Shown: positions 1-6,549, counted from the first letter of the stretch. The stretch: 11,300 nucleotides of DNA from an uncultured Clostridium sp. (GCA_900557195.1 USRT01000037.1:1-11300), one strand, 5' to 3'. Notes: generated by a model not told the origin, from the sequence alone. A program made the numbers and translations.

Positions 1-54
1 CAAATACGCCTCTTGGGACTTTCACCCTAGATTTATGACATGCCCGTCATACAC
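1..54 (-). mobile_element. 5' end of a group II intron (runs off the window)
   Basis: Read on the minus strand from position 54, the sequence begins GTGTATGACGGGCATGTCAT and then contains AGGGTGAAAGTCCCAAGAGG. This is the typical start of a bacterial group II intron: a GTGYG-like 5' end, a short TGAC/GTCA stem, and the domain I element GGGTGAAAGTCCC. The fifth base is A instead of the usual G. The intron would begin immediately after the T-tract of a rho-independent terminator, which is the preferred insertion site of class C introns. Only 54 bases are visible, so the ribozyme core and any reverse transcriptase ORF lie outside the window, and I cannot tell whether it is complete. The family call rests on the conserved domain I string; the class is inferred from position. 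Confidence 0.72.
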
Positions 55-56
55 AG

Positions 57-77
57 AAAAAGCCAGCCGGCTAGCTT
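57..77 (-). terminator. Rho-independent terminator of a short transcription unit
   Basis: On the minus strand a 7-bp stem (60-66 with 71-77, one G-T pair) closes a CCGG loop and is followed by TTTTTCT. It lies about 40-50 bases downstream of a strong promoter and directly in front of the group II intron end. Confidence 0.65.
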
Positions 78-108
78 CGACTGACTTGAATGTTTTACAT
101 TTTTTGAT
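57..108 (-). ncRNA. Putative short RNA (about 50 nt) between promoter and terminator
   Basis: A promoter at 115-143 would start transcription near position 108, and the terminator ends at about 57. The product would be a roughly 50-nt RNA with a small AATGT/ACATT hairpin followed by the terminator stem. No start codon with a ribosome binding site lies inside it. It could be a small regulatory RNA, or the stump of a unit whose body was lost when elements moved here. The existence of the RNA is inferred only from the promoter and terminator. Confidence 0.35.
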
Positions 109-114
109 AATACG

Positions 115-143
115 ATTATATTATGGTGTTCTATAAAGTTCAA
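115..143 (-). promoter_or_regulatory. Sigma-A type promoter
   Basis: On the minus strand the -35 box TTGAAC (138-143) is separated by exactly 17 bases from a perfect TATAAT -10 box (115-120). It points at the short unit ending at the terminator at 57-77. Confidence 0.55.
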
Positions 144-512
144 TTCCCGTTTTTTTCCCTTTTTTCTATTAAACTTTATAAAGTATTGATTTCTAAGTAA
201 GTACACTAAGTGTACTTGCATAAAATTTTTTAAAATTTATTTTTATGGATTTAGGTCAAGTATTTAGACACATTTTTTACACTTTTTTTATAAAGATTAT
301 GCTGTTTTTTTTAGCAAAATTCAAGTACACTTAGTGAATTTTTTCAAATTTTTAGTTCACCATTTTTAATTTTAACGAAGAATAGCGGGTTTGATCCAGT
401 TCACTCGGTGAATTTTTACATCAGATCTGTTTAAAATTTTTGTTCTTTTATTAACTCTTGAAGGCTTGCCCTTTAATGTGTATAGGCGATGTGTACACAC
501 TCGCTTTCCTGC
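144..512. other. Non-coding stretch behind the OLD gene
   Basis: No convincing coding region was found in either strand here. The one open frame (33-221, minus) runs through the promoter, terminator and intron end, lacks a ribosome binding site and resembles nothing I know. The stretch holds three dyads of one design (listed separately), T-rich runs, and a self-complementary GTGTACAC at 491-498. Confidence 0.6.
199..414. repeat. Three spaced dyads, consensus AGTWCAC-N3-GTGWAYT
   Basis: Copy 1 (199-217) is a perfect 8-bp dyad, AAGTACAC-TAA-GTGTACTT. Copy 2 (323-340) is AAGTACAC-TTA-GTGAATTT, with 6 of 8 bases paired. Copy 3 (398-414) is AGTTCAC-TCG-GTGAATT. All have half-sites 3 bases apart and lie in non-coding DNA. 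This looks like a set of binding sites for a dimeric DNA-binding protein, or repeated RNA hairpins. A lone near-perfect half-site, TTGTACTT, lies at 3735-3742 in the leader of the nearby operon. The function is unknown. Confidence 0.5.
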
Positions 513-539
513 CTTTAGAAATTTATAAAATTTCTAAAG
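513..539. repeat. 12-bp perfect inverted repeat across the OLD stop codon
   Basis: CTTTAGAAATTT (513-524) and AAATTTCTAAAG (528-539) flank ATA. The stop codon of the OLD gene (523-525) lies inside. There is no T-tract on the minus strand, so it is not a classical terminator; it could protect the mRNA 3' end. Confidence 0.45.
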
Positions 540-2340
540 CTCTCAATAATGCTTTAAAGTTATTTATAGTTTTTTCTTCCAACTCAATATTATTTTCTCT
601 TACTTTATCATAAAACTCTTTTGCGACTAATTTTTTCATTTCGTCTGTACCATCTAATTTATTTTCTAATTTTTCAAAATCTTTTTCATCTATTAATGAT
701 TCTATTGTCTTCCAGTTTTCTTCTTCAATCCTTTCTTTAAAATTCTCAAGATTCACATAGAAAACATCTTTATTCAATTCTAAACACAATTTTTTGTTTA
801 ATTGTTTGTATTCTTTATTTCCAGCATTATCATAATCAACTATAATTTTAAATTCACATCCCCAACCCAATAATATTGACGCTATTCTATTGATGTTTGC
901 AACACCTGCTGATGGAATTATATATGGTTTATCTTTTACATTTAAGTATATCATAATAGCTGATATGTACATATAATCTGTTATTCCTTCTGTTATAATA
1001 TTTCTTTTTTTATCCATATTTCCTATTGAAAACTTCATATCTGCACCAATTACTTGTATTATTGGAGATAAAGTATCCATTTTAGAAACTTTAGATAAAT
1101 TTTGATCATATACATTATTATATATTTCAGTTATCTCTTTATCATTTTTTTGAATTGCTCTTATTTTTAATATTTCATCTTCATTAATCATATATGGAGA
1201 ATGAGTCGTATATATTACTTGGTTTTTTGTTTTAGTCAAATCCTGAAATAGATCTAATACTTTTTTCTGTGCATTAACATGTAAATATACTCCTGGTTCA
1301 TCTAATAAAAATAAAATTGGATTTTCTCTGTTATTTTTTTGTGCTAATATATCTATAAAAAGACCTATATACCATCTAAGTCCATTACTTCTTTCTGAAA
1401 AAGACATTATTTTGTCAGCACTTCTAATATAAATATTTACAATATTGCTATCCATCTCAAAAATCATATTTATCTCGTCTTGCTTGTAAAATTTATTAAA
1501 AGGTTCTTCTATATATTGTTTTATATTTTTTTCAATCTTCTCTCTAATCATCTTTCTTTCAGGCTTACTTGGATTTTCAAAAGCTCCTATTATTTCTTCA
1601 TCTTTAATTTTAGCAGCTTTCATTAAGTTATAAAATAATTCATTTTTATTTTTTATAATTTCTTTTATCTCTGTTAATGTATATGTAGATTTTAAAAATC
1701 TATCCTGCTTTCTCCAATATATTATTGGCAACATTTCAAAATACATAGATATTTGTTTATTTATATTTGTAAGATTTTGCATATATTCTTCTTTTCCATC
1801 AAAGATTTTATTTTTTGCAACATTAAGCAGATTACTTATATGAGTATTGTAGTCAATATTTAAATTAATAGACATTCTCTTTAGTTCTTCTATATATTTT
1901 TTGTATGTAATAGTATTAGAACTATCTAGTTTCATATCGTTATTTTTTATTACATCTTCTATAAATTGCAATTCATCATTTAAATTTGTATCATTTTCTA
2001 TAAGATCTTTTAAGCTTCCTTTTATTTCTCTTAAATTATCTCGAGACATATGAATAATTGTGTCATCATTGCTTTTTAAATTTAATTTTTTTCTCTCTTC
2101 TTCGGTAAATTGTAAAACAAATTCAATTGATATTTCTTCGTTGTTTATTCTGTTCTTATTGTTAAATATTTGTGGATTTAATTTGTTTACTATTTGTTGT
2201 TCTCCTATTGCTTCTAAAATATTACTTTTTCCTGATTCATTTTTTCCAATTAAGGCTGTTACATGCTCATCTACTTCTAGTTTATTTCTTTCATTTCCTA
2301 TAGACTTATAATTATTTATTATTATATCTTTTACTATCAT
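523..2340 (-). CDS. OLD-family AAA ATPase with Toprim nuclease domain
   Basis: The 605-residue protein is a complete OLD (overcoming lysogenization defect) nuclease, close in length to the P2 OLD protein. The ABC-type ATPase half shows Walker A GKNESGKS (32-39), a signature-like SERSNGL (315-321), Walker B ILFLLDEPG (342-350) with catalytic E348, and the switch histidine in TTHSP (378-382). A long charged helical insertion lies between. The C-terminal Toprim half has the catalytic glutamate in ITEGITD (449-455) and the acidic pair in VDYDNAG (501-507). Such proteins cleave DNA under ATP control, and many act against phages. The start has AGGAG 6 bases upstream. No UvrD-like helicase (GajB) is adjacent, so this is not a Gabija pair and resembles the single-gene class 1 type. 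It is the last gene of an operon, 22 bases behind the KilA-N gene. Confidence 0.9.
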   Translation of the reverse strand: MIVKDIIINNYKSIGNERNKLEVDEHVTALIGKNESGKSNILEAIGEQQIVNKLNPQIFNNKNRINNEEISIEFVLQFTEEERKKLNLKSNDDTIIHMSRDNLREIKGSLKDLIENDTNLNDELQFIEDVIKNNDMKLDSSNTITYKKYIEELKRMSINLNIDYNTHISNLLNVAKNKIFDGKEEYMQNLTNINKQISMYFEMLPIIYWRKQDRFLKSTYTLTEIKEIIKNKNELFYNLMKAAKIKDEEIIGAFENPSKPERKMIREKIEKNIKQYIEEPFNKFYKQDEINMIFEMDSNIVNIYIRSADKIMSFSERSNGLRWYIGLFIDILAQKNNRENPILFLLDEPGVYLHVNAQKKVLDLFQDLTKTKNQVIYTTHSPYMINEDEILKIRAIQKNDKEITEIYNNVYDQNLSKVSKMDTLSPIIQVIGADMKFSIGNMDKKRNIITEGITDYMYISAIMIYLNVKDKPYIIPSAGVANINRIASILLGWGCEFKIIVDYDNAGNKEYKQLNKKLCLELNKDVFYVNLENFKERIEEENWKTIESLIDEKDFEKLENKLDGTDEMKKLVAKEFYDKVRENNIELEEKTINNFKALLRALEIL

Positions 2341-2362
2341 ATGCTTCTCCTGTTCTTGTATT

Positions 2363-3211
2363 TTAACTTTCTAAATATAATTTTTGTTTTTTTGTAATAT
2401 TTTCTAATTTCTTTATTCTATTATCTTCTGTTAATAAAGTCATTTGGTATATTGCTATATTATTTAGCTTTACTAATCTATCTCCTTGTTCTATTCCTTC
2501 ATTTATGTATACCGAATTTAGATTTTCTAGGTTAACTAAACATACTAATTCTGCAACATTAGCATAGTCTCTAATATTTCCTTGTTTATTAGTATTTTGT
2601 TCTCTCCATTCTCTTGCTGTCATTCCAAACAATGCAACATTAATAATATCCGCTTCATCTGCATAAATCATATTAATCTGTCTTTGAGTCACTTCTTCTG
2701 GTATTAAATTATTTTTTATCGCATCTGTATGAATATTATAGTTTATTTTTGATAAAGTTCTCTTTAAATTCCAGCCCAGTCCTCTTTGTTCTTTTTCTTT
2801 CAATCTTTTAAATTCTGTTACTATGTATAGTTTAAATTCCGGACTTATCCAACTAGCAAATTCCATTGCGATATCAAAATGTGCATAGGTTCCTCCTTCA
2901 TATTTTCCAGATTTAGAAATTATTCCAATTGCATTAATAGATTTTATCCATTTTGATGGAGACATTGTGAATCTGTTTCTCCCTGCTTCATTTTTAACCG
3001 CCTCGAATCCCACACGGTTAAAATTTGGATTATATATTTTCTCCCATAATCCTAGATAATCAATTGTATCTTTATTCCTCATCCAGTTTTGAATTACAAA
3101 TCTTGGTTCATCTTCATTAACTTTTTTAGCTATATCTGTTAAAGAGACATAATCTTGTTCATTTATAACTTTTGTATTTATTTCATATTCTAACACTTGC
3201 AATTTATTCAT
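2363..3211 (-). CDS. KilA-N domain protein
   Basis: The 282-residue protein carries a KilA-N DNA-binding domain in its first half (about 1-140). The family's marks are visible: YVSLTDIAK (21-29), an IQNWMRNKDTIDYLGLWE stretch (40-57), and AHFDIAMEFASWISPEFKLY (110-129). The second half contains YADEADIINVALFGMTAREW (183-202), a block I associate with chromosomal members of this family, and ends in a Lys-rich tail. KilA-N domains are common in phages and mobile DNA; the role of the stand-alone chromosomal forms is not settled. A GGGAG site lies about 10 bases before the ATG. It sits 21 bases after the phosphoesterase gene and 22 before the OLD gene, so co-transcription with both is likely. It could be a regulator of the operon or a DNA-recognition partner; this is inference. 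Confidence 0.85.
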   Translation of the reverse strand: MNKLQVLEYEINTKVINEQDYVSLTDIAKKVNEDEPRFVIQNWMRNKDTIDYLGLWEKIYNPNFNRVGFEAVKNEAGRNRFTMSPSKWIKSINAIGIISKSGKYEGGTYAHFDIAMEFASWISPEFKLYIVTEFKRLKEKEQRGLGWNLKRTLSKINYNIHTDAIKNNLIPEEVTQRQINMIYADEADIINVALFGMTAREWREQNTNKQGNIRDYANVAELVCLVNLENLNSVYINEGIEQGDRLVKLNNIAIYQMTLLTEDNRIKKLENITKKQKLYLES

Positions 3212-3232
3212 ATGTATTCATCTCCCATCTTA

Positions 3233-3712
3233 TTAAACAATCTTTTCTATACTTATTGGTGTATACTTAATTACATCACAAGATACACATATATGATTAC
3301 TTTTATTAAATTTTTCATCTAATGGTTTATCATGTATATGTCCAAAAACATTAATATAATTTTCTCCTACTTCAATTGGTTCATGTGTTAAAATTAGATT
3401 ACTCAAAACTAATTTCTTTTTATATACTTCATTAAATCCAACTTCTTTCCAACTGTTTAATCCTCTTTTATAATCATGATTTCCTCTTATTAATATCTTT
3501 GTACCATTTAATTTTCCGACTAATTGCTTTAATTCTTCTGTACTCCCAAATCCAACATCTCCTAAATGATAGACAACATCATTTTCAGTAACAACTGAAT
3601 TCCATTTGTTTATTATATATTCGTTCATTTCATTTGAATTTTCAAATGGTCTATTGCAATATCTAATTATATTTTCATTGTTAAAGTGTGTATCTGCTAT
3701 AAAATATTTCAT
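3233..3712 (-). CDS. Calcineurin-like metallophosphoesterase
   Basis: The 159-residue protein is a short single-domain metal-dependent phosphoesterase. All metal-binding motifs are present in order: D7 and H9 in ADTHF, D52 in GDVG, GNHD (77-80), H110 in LTHEP, and GHIH (124-127). This is the compact YfcE-like/COG4186 type, with no signal peptide or membrane segment, so it should be cytoplasmic. The substrate cannot be told from sequence; phosphodiesters or nucleotide products are possible. AGGAGG lies 5 bases before the ATG, and a 17-bp spaced promoter lies upstream at 3755-3783. It is the first gene of a three-gene unit with KilA-N and OLD. Related phosphoesterases occur as isolated genes, so a joint function is only suggested by the 21- and 22-base spacings. 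Confidence 0.88.
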   Translation of the reverse strand: MKYFIADTHFNNENIIRYCNRPFENSNEMNEYIINKWNSVVTENDVVYHLGDVGFGSTEELKQLVGKLNGTKILIRGNHDYKRGLNSWKEVGFNEVYKKKLVLSNLILTHEPIEVGENYINVFGHIHDKPLDEKFNKSNHICVSCDVIKYTPISIEKIV

Positions 3713-3743
3713 GACATCCTCCTATCATTTTTAGTTGTACTTG

Positions 3744-3783
3744 CGAACATTTGTATTGTATCATGTTTTTTAATAAGATTCAA
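3744..3783 (-). promoter_or_regulatory. Promoter of the phosphoesterase-KilA-N-OLD operon, with a weak SOS-like site
   Basis: On the minus strand TTGAAT (3778-3783) and TACAAT (3755-3760) are exactly 17 bases apart, about 40 bases upstream of the first start codon. Just downstream and overlapping the -10, CGAACATTTGTATT (3744-3757) has one perfect half of the Bacillota LexA box (CGAAC-N4-GTTCG) and a poor second half. The promoter is well supported; LexA control is only a possibility. Confidence 0.55.
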
Positions 3784-3861
3784 TCTTTTTAGCAAAATTT
3801 GTAAAATTTTATTGATAATGAAAACAAATTACATTATAATAGTTTTACATTTAATTGTTGC

Positions 3862-3904
3862 ACACTTATAAAGTGTAGAGTTTGTTTCATCTTTTATAAA
3901 GATG
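3862..3904. repeat. Two small hairpins between operons
   Basis: ACACTT-ATA-AAGTGT (3862-3876) and CATCTTT-TAT-AAAGATG (3888-3904) are perfect dyads with 3-base loops. They lie between the operon promoter at 3755-3783 and the terminator at 3910-3935. They may add to termination or be protein sites. Confidence 0.35.
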
Positions 3905-3909
3905 CTCTA

Positions 3910-3935
3910 AAAGCCTTCTATCAAAAGAAGGCTTT
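3910..3935 (-). terminator. Hairpin terminator behind the hydrolase gene
   Basis: A perfect 9-bp stem AAAGCCTTC/GAAGGCTTT with an 8-base loop lies 12 bases after the stop codon at 3947. On the minus strand it is followed by only a short T-run. It separates the enzyme operon from the OLD operon and could work on either strand. Confidence 0.6.
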
Positions 3936-3946
3936 ACTATATTAAA

Positions 3947-4498
3947 CTATAAATAACTTACTATATCTTCAAATGTATCATATCCACTTTCACTATTGAT
4001 ATGTCCCGCATTTGGTATTAAAACTTGTTCTGTAGCAATTGTATCTGCAAATTCTTTTTCAATTTCATATTCTACATATGGATCATTATCTGAATAGAAA
4101 CAAATAATTTCATCCGCATATTGTTTTACATCTTCTAAATTATCAAAATACATTGTTATATTTACTGTATCGTATTCTTCATTTATTCCTAAATAGTTAT
4201 TAAATCCACATACAAAAATTAGCTTTTTAACTTTTATTTTATTTTCAGTTAAAAACTTTGATATGAATACTGGTGCAATACTATGTGCTATTATAGTTGT
4301 ATTTTCATTGATTAATCCTAAATCTAAATAGTATTTTAGTAATTTGCTCCAATTTTCATAATTTTGATAACCAACCCCTATTGGAAATTGTGGCACATAT
4401 ACTTGTTTTCCATCTGATGCTATAAAATCTTGTAGCCAACTAAACCAATTTCCAAATGGACTTCCAAAACTTCCATGTATTATAAAATAATTTTCCAT
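3947..4498 (-). CDS. RBBP9/YdeN-like alpha/beta hydrolase
   Basis: The 183-residue protein belongs to the small serine hydrolase family of RBBP9/YdeN. It opens with the oxyanion segment FIIHGSFGSP and shows nucleophile S73 in IAHSIA (where GHSLG is usual), acid D139 in SDNDPYV, and H166 in NAGHINSESG. The reading frame is open from a GTG at 4513, but that GTG lies inside the ribosome binding site GGAGG. The ATG at 4498, 8 bases after GGAGG, is the better start. The reaction is probably hydrolysis of a small ester, amide or lactone in the cytoplasm; the substrate is unknown. It is the last gene of the cupin-GNAT-split barrel operon, 20 bases after its neighbour, and is followed by a terminator. 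Confidence 0.85.
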   Translation of the reverse strand: MENYFIIHGSFGSPFGNWFSWLQDFIASDGKQVYVPQFPIGVGYQNYENWSKLLKYYLDLGLINENTTIIAHSIAPVFISKFLTENKIKVKKLIFVCGFNNYLGINEEYDTVNITMYFDNLEDVKQYADEIICFYSDNDPYVEYEIEKEFADTIATEQVLIPNAGHINSESGYDTFEDIVSYL

Positions 4499-4518
4499 TT
4501 GCTTTTCCTCCACTTATA

Positions 4519-4923
4519 TTAAAATTTATAGTTAGCTATTATTTCGCCATCTTCATTATAAATTGTTGAATCAGCATTAGCAATATATAAAACTTGAAAA
4601 TCTGGATTGTCTAATGTATATCCTGCTTCAATAGCCCAGTCAAATTCATTGATAACTGCTTTCTTTGCTTCAACATTATTACTATCATCAATCAATTGAC
4701 AATTAATTCTAATCCAATTCTCATTATCATAAGCGACAATACAAACATTGTTATTTTTAGCAATCTGCTTAGATACATTTTTTTGTTTATTTGTAATTAC
4801 ATATATTTTATCATCAAATAAGATAGGATCTCCAAATGGTCTGCAACTTGGTTTATCTCCATTTATTGTACTTACAAAATTAACTTTTGTATTTTCTTTT
4901 AAAAATTTAAATGTTTCTTCCAT
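4519..4923 (-). CDS. Pyridoxamine 5'-phosphate oxidase-family (FMN split barrel) protein
   Basis: The 134-residue protein has the compact split-barrel fold pattern of PNPOx-like flavoproteins. Visible marks are FVSTINGDKPSCRPFGDPI near residues 16-34, KIYVITNKQKNVSKQI (39-54), and the strand VCIVAYDNENWIRI (60-73). Such proteins bind FMN or F420 and reduce or oxidise small compounds; this general-stress subgroup has no defined substrate. AAAGGA lies 9 bases before the ATG. The first 17 bases overlap the end of the GNAT gene, which points to translational coupling. The family assignment is secure, the reaction is not. Confidence 0.82.
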   Translation of the reverse strand: MEETFKFLKENTKVNFVSTINGDKPSCRPFGDPILFDDKIYVITNKQKNVSKQIAKNNNVCIVAYDNENWIRINCQLIDDSNNVEAKKAVINEFDWAIEAGYTLDNPDFQVLYIANADSTIYNEDGEIIANYKF

Positions 4924-5413
4924 TTTTATTCATCCTTTCTAATATTTCTTTTATATTTCCGTTAATGACTTTCCAATCATCAACAACTTCAAATCCTAAC
5001 TTTCTATACCAATTTAATGGATAGCCATTTTCATCTGCATAAGTATGTGCTTCCATTACAGTTGCACCAAATTCTTCTGTAGCAATCTTATAATGATATT
5101 TATATAAATCTGTACCAATTCCTTGCTTTTGATAATCTTTAGCTACAAAGATTTCTGTATCTTCTAAATGCATTCCATCCCACCATGGTTTTATTACTGA
5201 CATAATTGCACCTACTGGTCTTTCTTCACAATAGGCAACACAGAATAATTTAGGATTCAAATCATAAAAATATTCAAATAATTTTTTTGCTAACTCTGGC
5301 GTCCATTTTTCTTGTAAAACTGAATTATTATATAATTTAGCATATTCTGTAGCAAGAATTTCTAAATCTTTTTTATCCCTTAAATGTCCTATTTTATATT
5401 TTATATTTTCCAT
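4907..5413 (-). CDS. GNAT-family N-acetyltransferase
   Basis: The 168-residue protein has a GNAT fold. The acetyl-CoA pyrophosphate loop is QKQGIG (95-100), inside an IFVAKDYQKQGIGTDLY strand-helix unit, and the late motif NWYRKLGFE (134-142) is typical. A frame-open TTG at 5437 overlaps the cupin stop, but the ATG at 5411-5413 has AGGAG 10 bases upstream and gives the usual N-terminus, so I use it. The acceptor substrate cannot be read from sequence; single-domain members acetylate aminoglycosides, amino acids, amines or protein N-termini. It lies between the cupin (20-base gap) and the split-barrel gene (17-base overlap). Confidence 0.87.
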   Translation of the reverse strand: MENIKYKIGHLRDKKDLEILATEYAKLYNNSVLQEKWTPELAKKLFEYFYDLNPKLFCVAYCEERPVGAIMSVIKPWWDGMHLEDTEIFVAKDYQKQGIGTDLYKYHYKIATEEFGATVMEAHTYADENGYPLNWYRKLGFEVVDDWKVINGNIKEILERMNKNGRNI

Positions 5414-5433
5414 TTTCTTTTTTCTCCTAACTT

Positions 5434-5778
5434 TCAATTATCTATTAATTTATGTTGCTCTGGATACCAAGCTGGTGTACATGGCATAACTATTGTACAT
5501 TGTGCATTCCAATAATATTTTTCTCCTTTATCAATTAAAATTGCATCTCCTTTTTTAAATTCAATAGTTTCCTTTTCTTTATTTAGCATTTCCTTTCCAT
5601 CAATTACATATATTAATTCTTTGCATTCTTCATTCATACAATAACCTGTGTCTGGATACCTTCCAGTTATGGTAGCTGTTGCACAGTCTATATCTTTATC
5701 ATTAAAACTATACTCTAATGTTTTACATTTATCACTATTGCTATGTTCTTCTGCTTGTTCTAACTTTATAATTTTCAT
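5434..5778 (-). CDS. Small cupin-domain protein
   Basis: The 114-residue protein is a single cupin barrel. The first cupin motif is degenerate: around GRYPDTGYCMNEECKELIYV (39-58) only the late Glu position is kept and the usual paired histidines are missing. The second region, FKKGDAILIDKGEKYYWNA (74-92), keeps the G-D and G-E-K-Y pattern. A metal centre of the usual His3-Glu type is therefore doubtful. AGGAGG lies 11 bases before the ATG, slightly far. The gene begins 28 bases after the remnant at 5807-6156 and precedes the GNAT gene by 20 bases. It probably acts with the downstream enzymes as a binding protein or isomerase-type enzyme; the substrate is unknown. Confidence 0.78.
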   Translation of the reverse strand: MKIIKLEQAEEHSNSDKCKTLEYSFNDKDIDCATATITGRYPDTGYCMNEECKELIYVIDGKEMLNKEKETIEFKKGDAILIDKGEKYYWNAQCTIVMPCTPAWYPEQHKLIDN

Positions 5779-5806
5779 ATAAGTGTTTTCCTCCTATTTC
5801 ATATTT

Positions 5807-6156
5807 TTATTCAATAATTCCTCCTGAACAATGAAGTTCATATATCAAATTATTATCTTTATATATTTGTTCAATTCCATCAAAATTTTCTATTGTTCCA
5901 GTTGTTTTAAAAGTATAAATATAACCTTTTCAAATTTACTAGGTCCTCTAGCTGGAATAACATTTTTGTCTTCTCCTACTGATGGTCTTAAAGCATTATC
6001 CATTGCTTCTTCTCCAATCTTTACTATATCTGAATAATTCACTTTATTTATATCACAAATTAACAATTTTTCATAGTGTTTTGCCAATATTTGCAAAACA
6101 TATTTATCCTTACATTTGCTTAAGTGCCACAAAATCTCCAATAGAAATAATGTCAA
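5807..6156 (-). pseudogene. Broken or frameshifted small gene of unknown family
   Basis: Two open frames join into one plausible protein. The upstream frame reads through IVKIGEEAMDNALRPSVGED and GPSKFEKVIFILLK, then meets TAG at 5890-5892. One base back (-1) from 5905 the sequence continues TTGTIENFDGIEQIYKDNNL and ends IYELHCSGGIIE at a TAA (5807-5809). The switch lies exactly on TTTTAAA (5905-5911), read T-TTA-AAA, a canonical -1 slippery heptamer; a one-base loss from the A-run is the simpler explanation. No convincing start codon exists: the 5' end runs into an inverted repeat (6133-6208). I do not recognise the family. It may once have headed the cupin operon. Calling it real coding DNA rests on the sensible residues in both frames. 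Confidence 0.5.
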
Positions 6157-6227
6157 GAGCGAACGATAGTGAGTTTATTTACTCTTGATATTATTTTTAT
6201 TGGAGATTAAAATTGGATTGCAAATGT
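6112..6227. repeat. Long two-step inverted repeat
   Basis: The inner arms 6133-6159 and 6182-6208 are 27 bases each with 2 mismatches, around a 22-base spacer. Outside them ACATTTGC (6112-6119) faces GCAAATGT (6220-6227). The right arm revcomp and the left arm thus match over about 48 bases except for a 11-13 base middle. It resembles a small non-autonomous (MITE-like) element or an inverted duplication, and it cuts into the 5' end of the broken gene. Confidence 0.6.
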
Positions 6228-6301
6228 ATAGGACGAATTTTCTCGTTTTTTCGTCCTACGAATTTTTATAAGCCGGATTTCATTAAATTTTCGTCCCATA
6301 C
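6226..6301. repeat. Competing hairpin arms around TTCGTCC
   Basis: GTATAGGACGAA (6226-6237) can pair with TTCGTCCTA (6250-6258, 9 bp) or with TTCGTCCCATAC (6290-6301, 12 positions with one mismatch). The two pairings exclude each other. No T-tract or clear gene follows on the minus strand. Confidence 0.4.
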
Positions 6302-6549
6302 AAAATAAACATCAGCACATATCTACTGACACCCATTTAATAAAGATTCTCTATAACTCATTTTAATAAATTCTTTCTAATAGTTGAAACATCTAACTTT
6401 GTTTCATATCTACTAATCAACACAACTTATATATGTTATGCTTACCATAGATACAAGTCCAAGTTTTCCAGTATTTCAAATACTTTGTTCCATTTTCTAA
6501 AAATCAATTTATGTGTTTCCACTTACCACTTAACTAACTACTTTAACTT
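6302..6549. other. Gene-free stretch downstream of rlmD
   Basis: I see no gene in either strand. It contains a short palindrome AGTATTT-C-AAATACT (6470-6484) and a tandem pair CCACTTA/CCACTTA in the 6519-6533 area. No convincing terminator for rlmD was found. Confidence 0.5.

Noticed and set aside
33..221. 62-codon open frame on the minus strand
   Set aside because: It runs through a promoter, terminator and the group II intron end, has no ribosome binding site and no family resemblance.
144..420. CRISPR array
   Set aside because: The repeated dyads are short, only three, imperfect and irregularly spaced (about 75 and 124 bases).
2060..2311. Plus-strand open frame inside the OLD gene
   Set aside because: It is antisense to conserved OLD motifs (Walker A region) and has Ser/Phe/Leu-rich shadow composition.
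523..3211. Gabija (GajA-GajB) defence pair
   Set aside because: The OLD protein resembles GajA in architecture, but no UvrD-like helicase gene is next to it.
3686..3871. Plus-strand hydrophobic open frame
   Set aside because: It overlaps the start and promoter of the phosphoesterase gene and has no ribosome binding site; the hydrophobic look comes from T-rich DNA.
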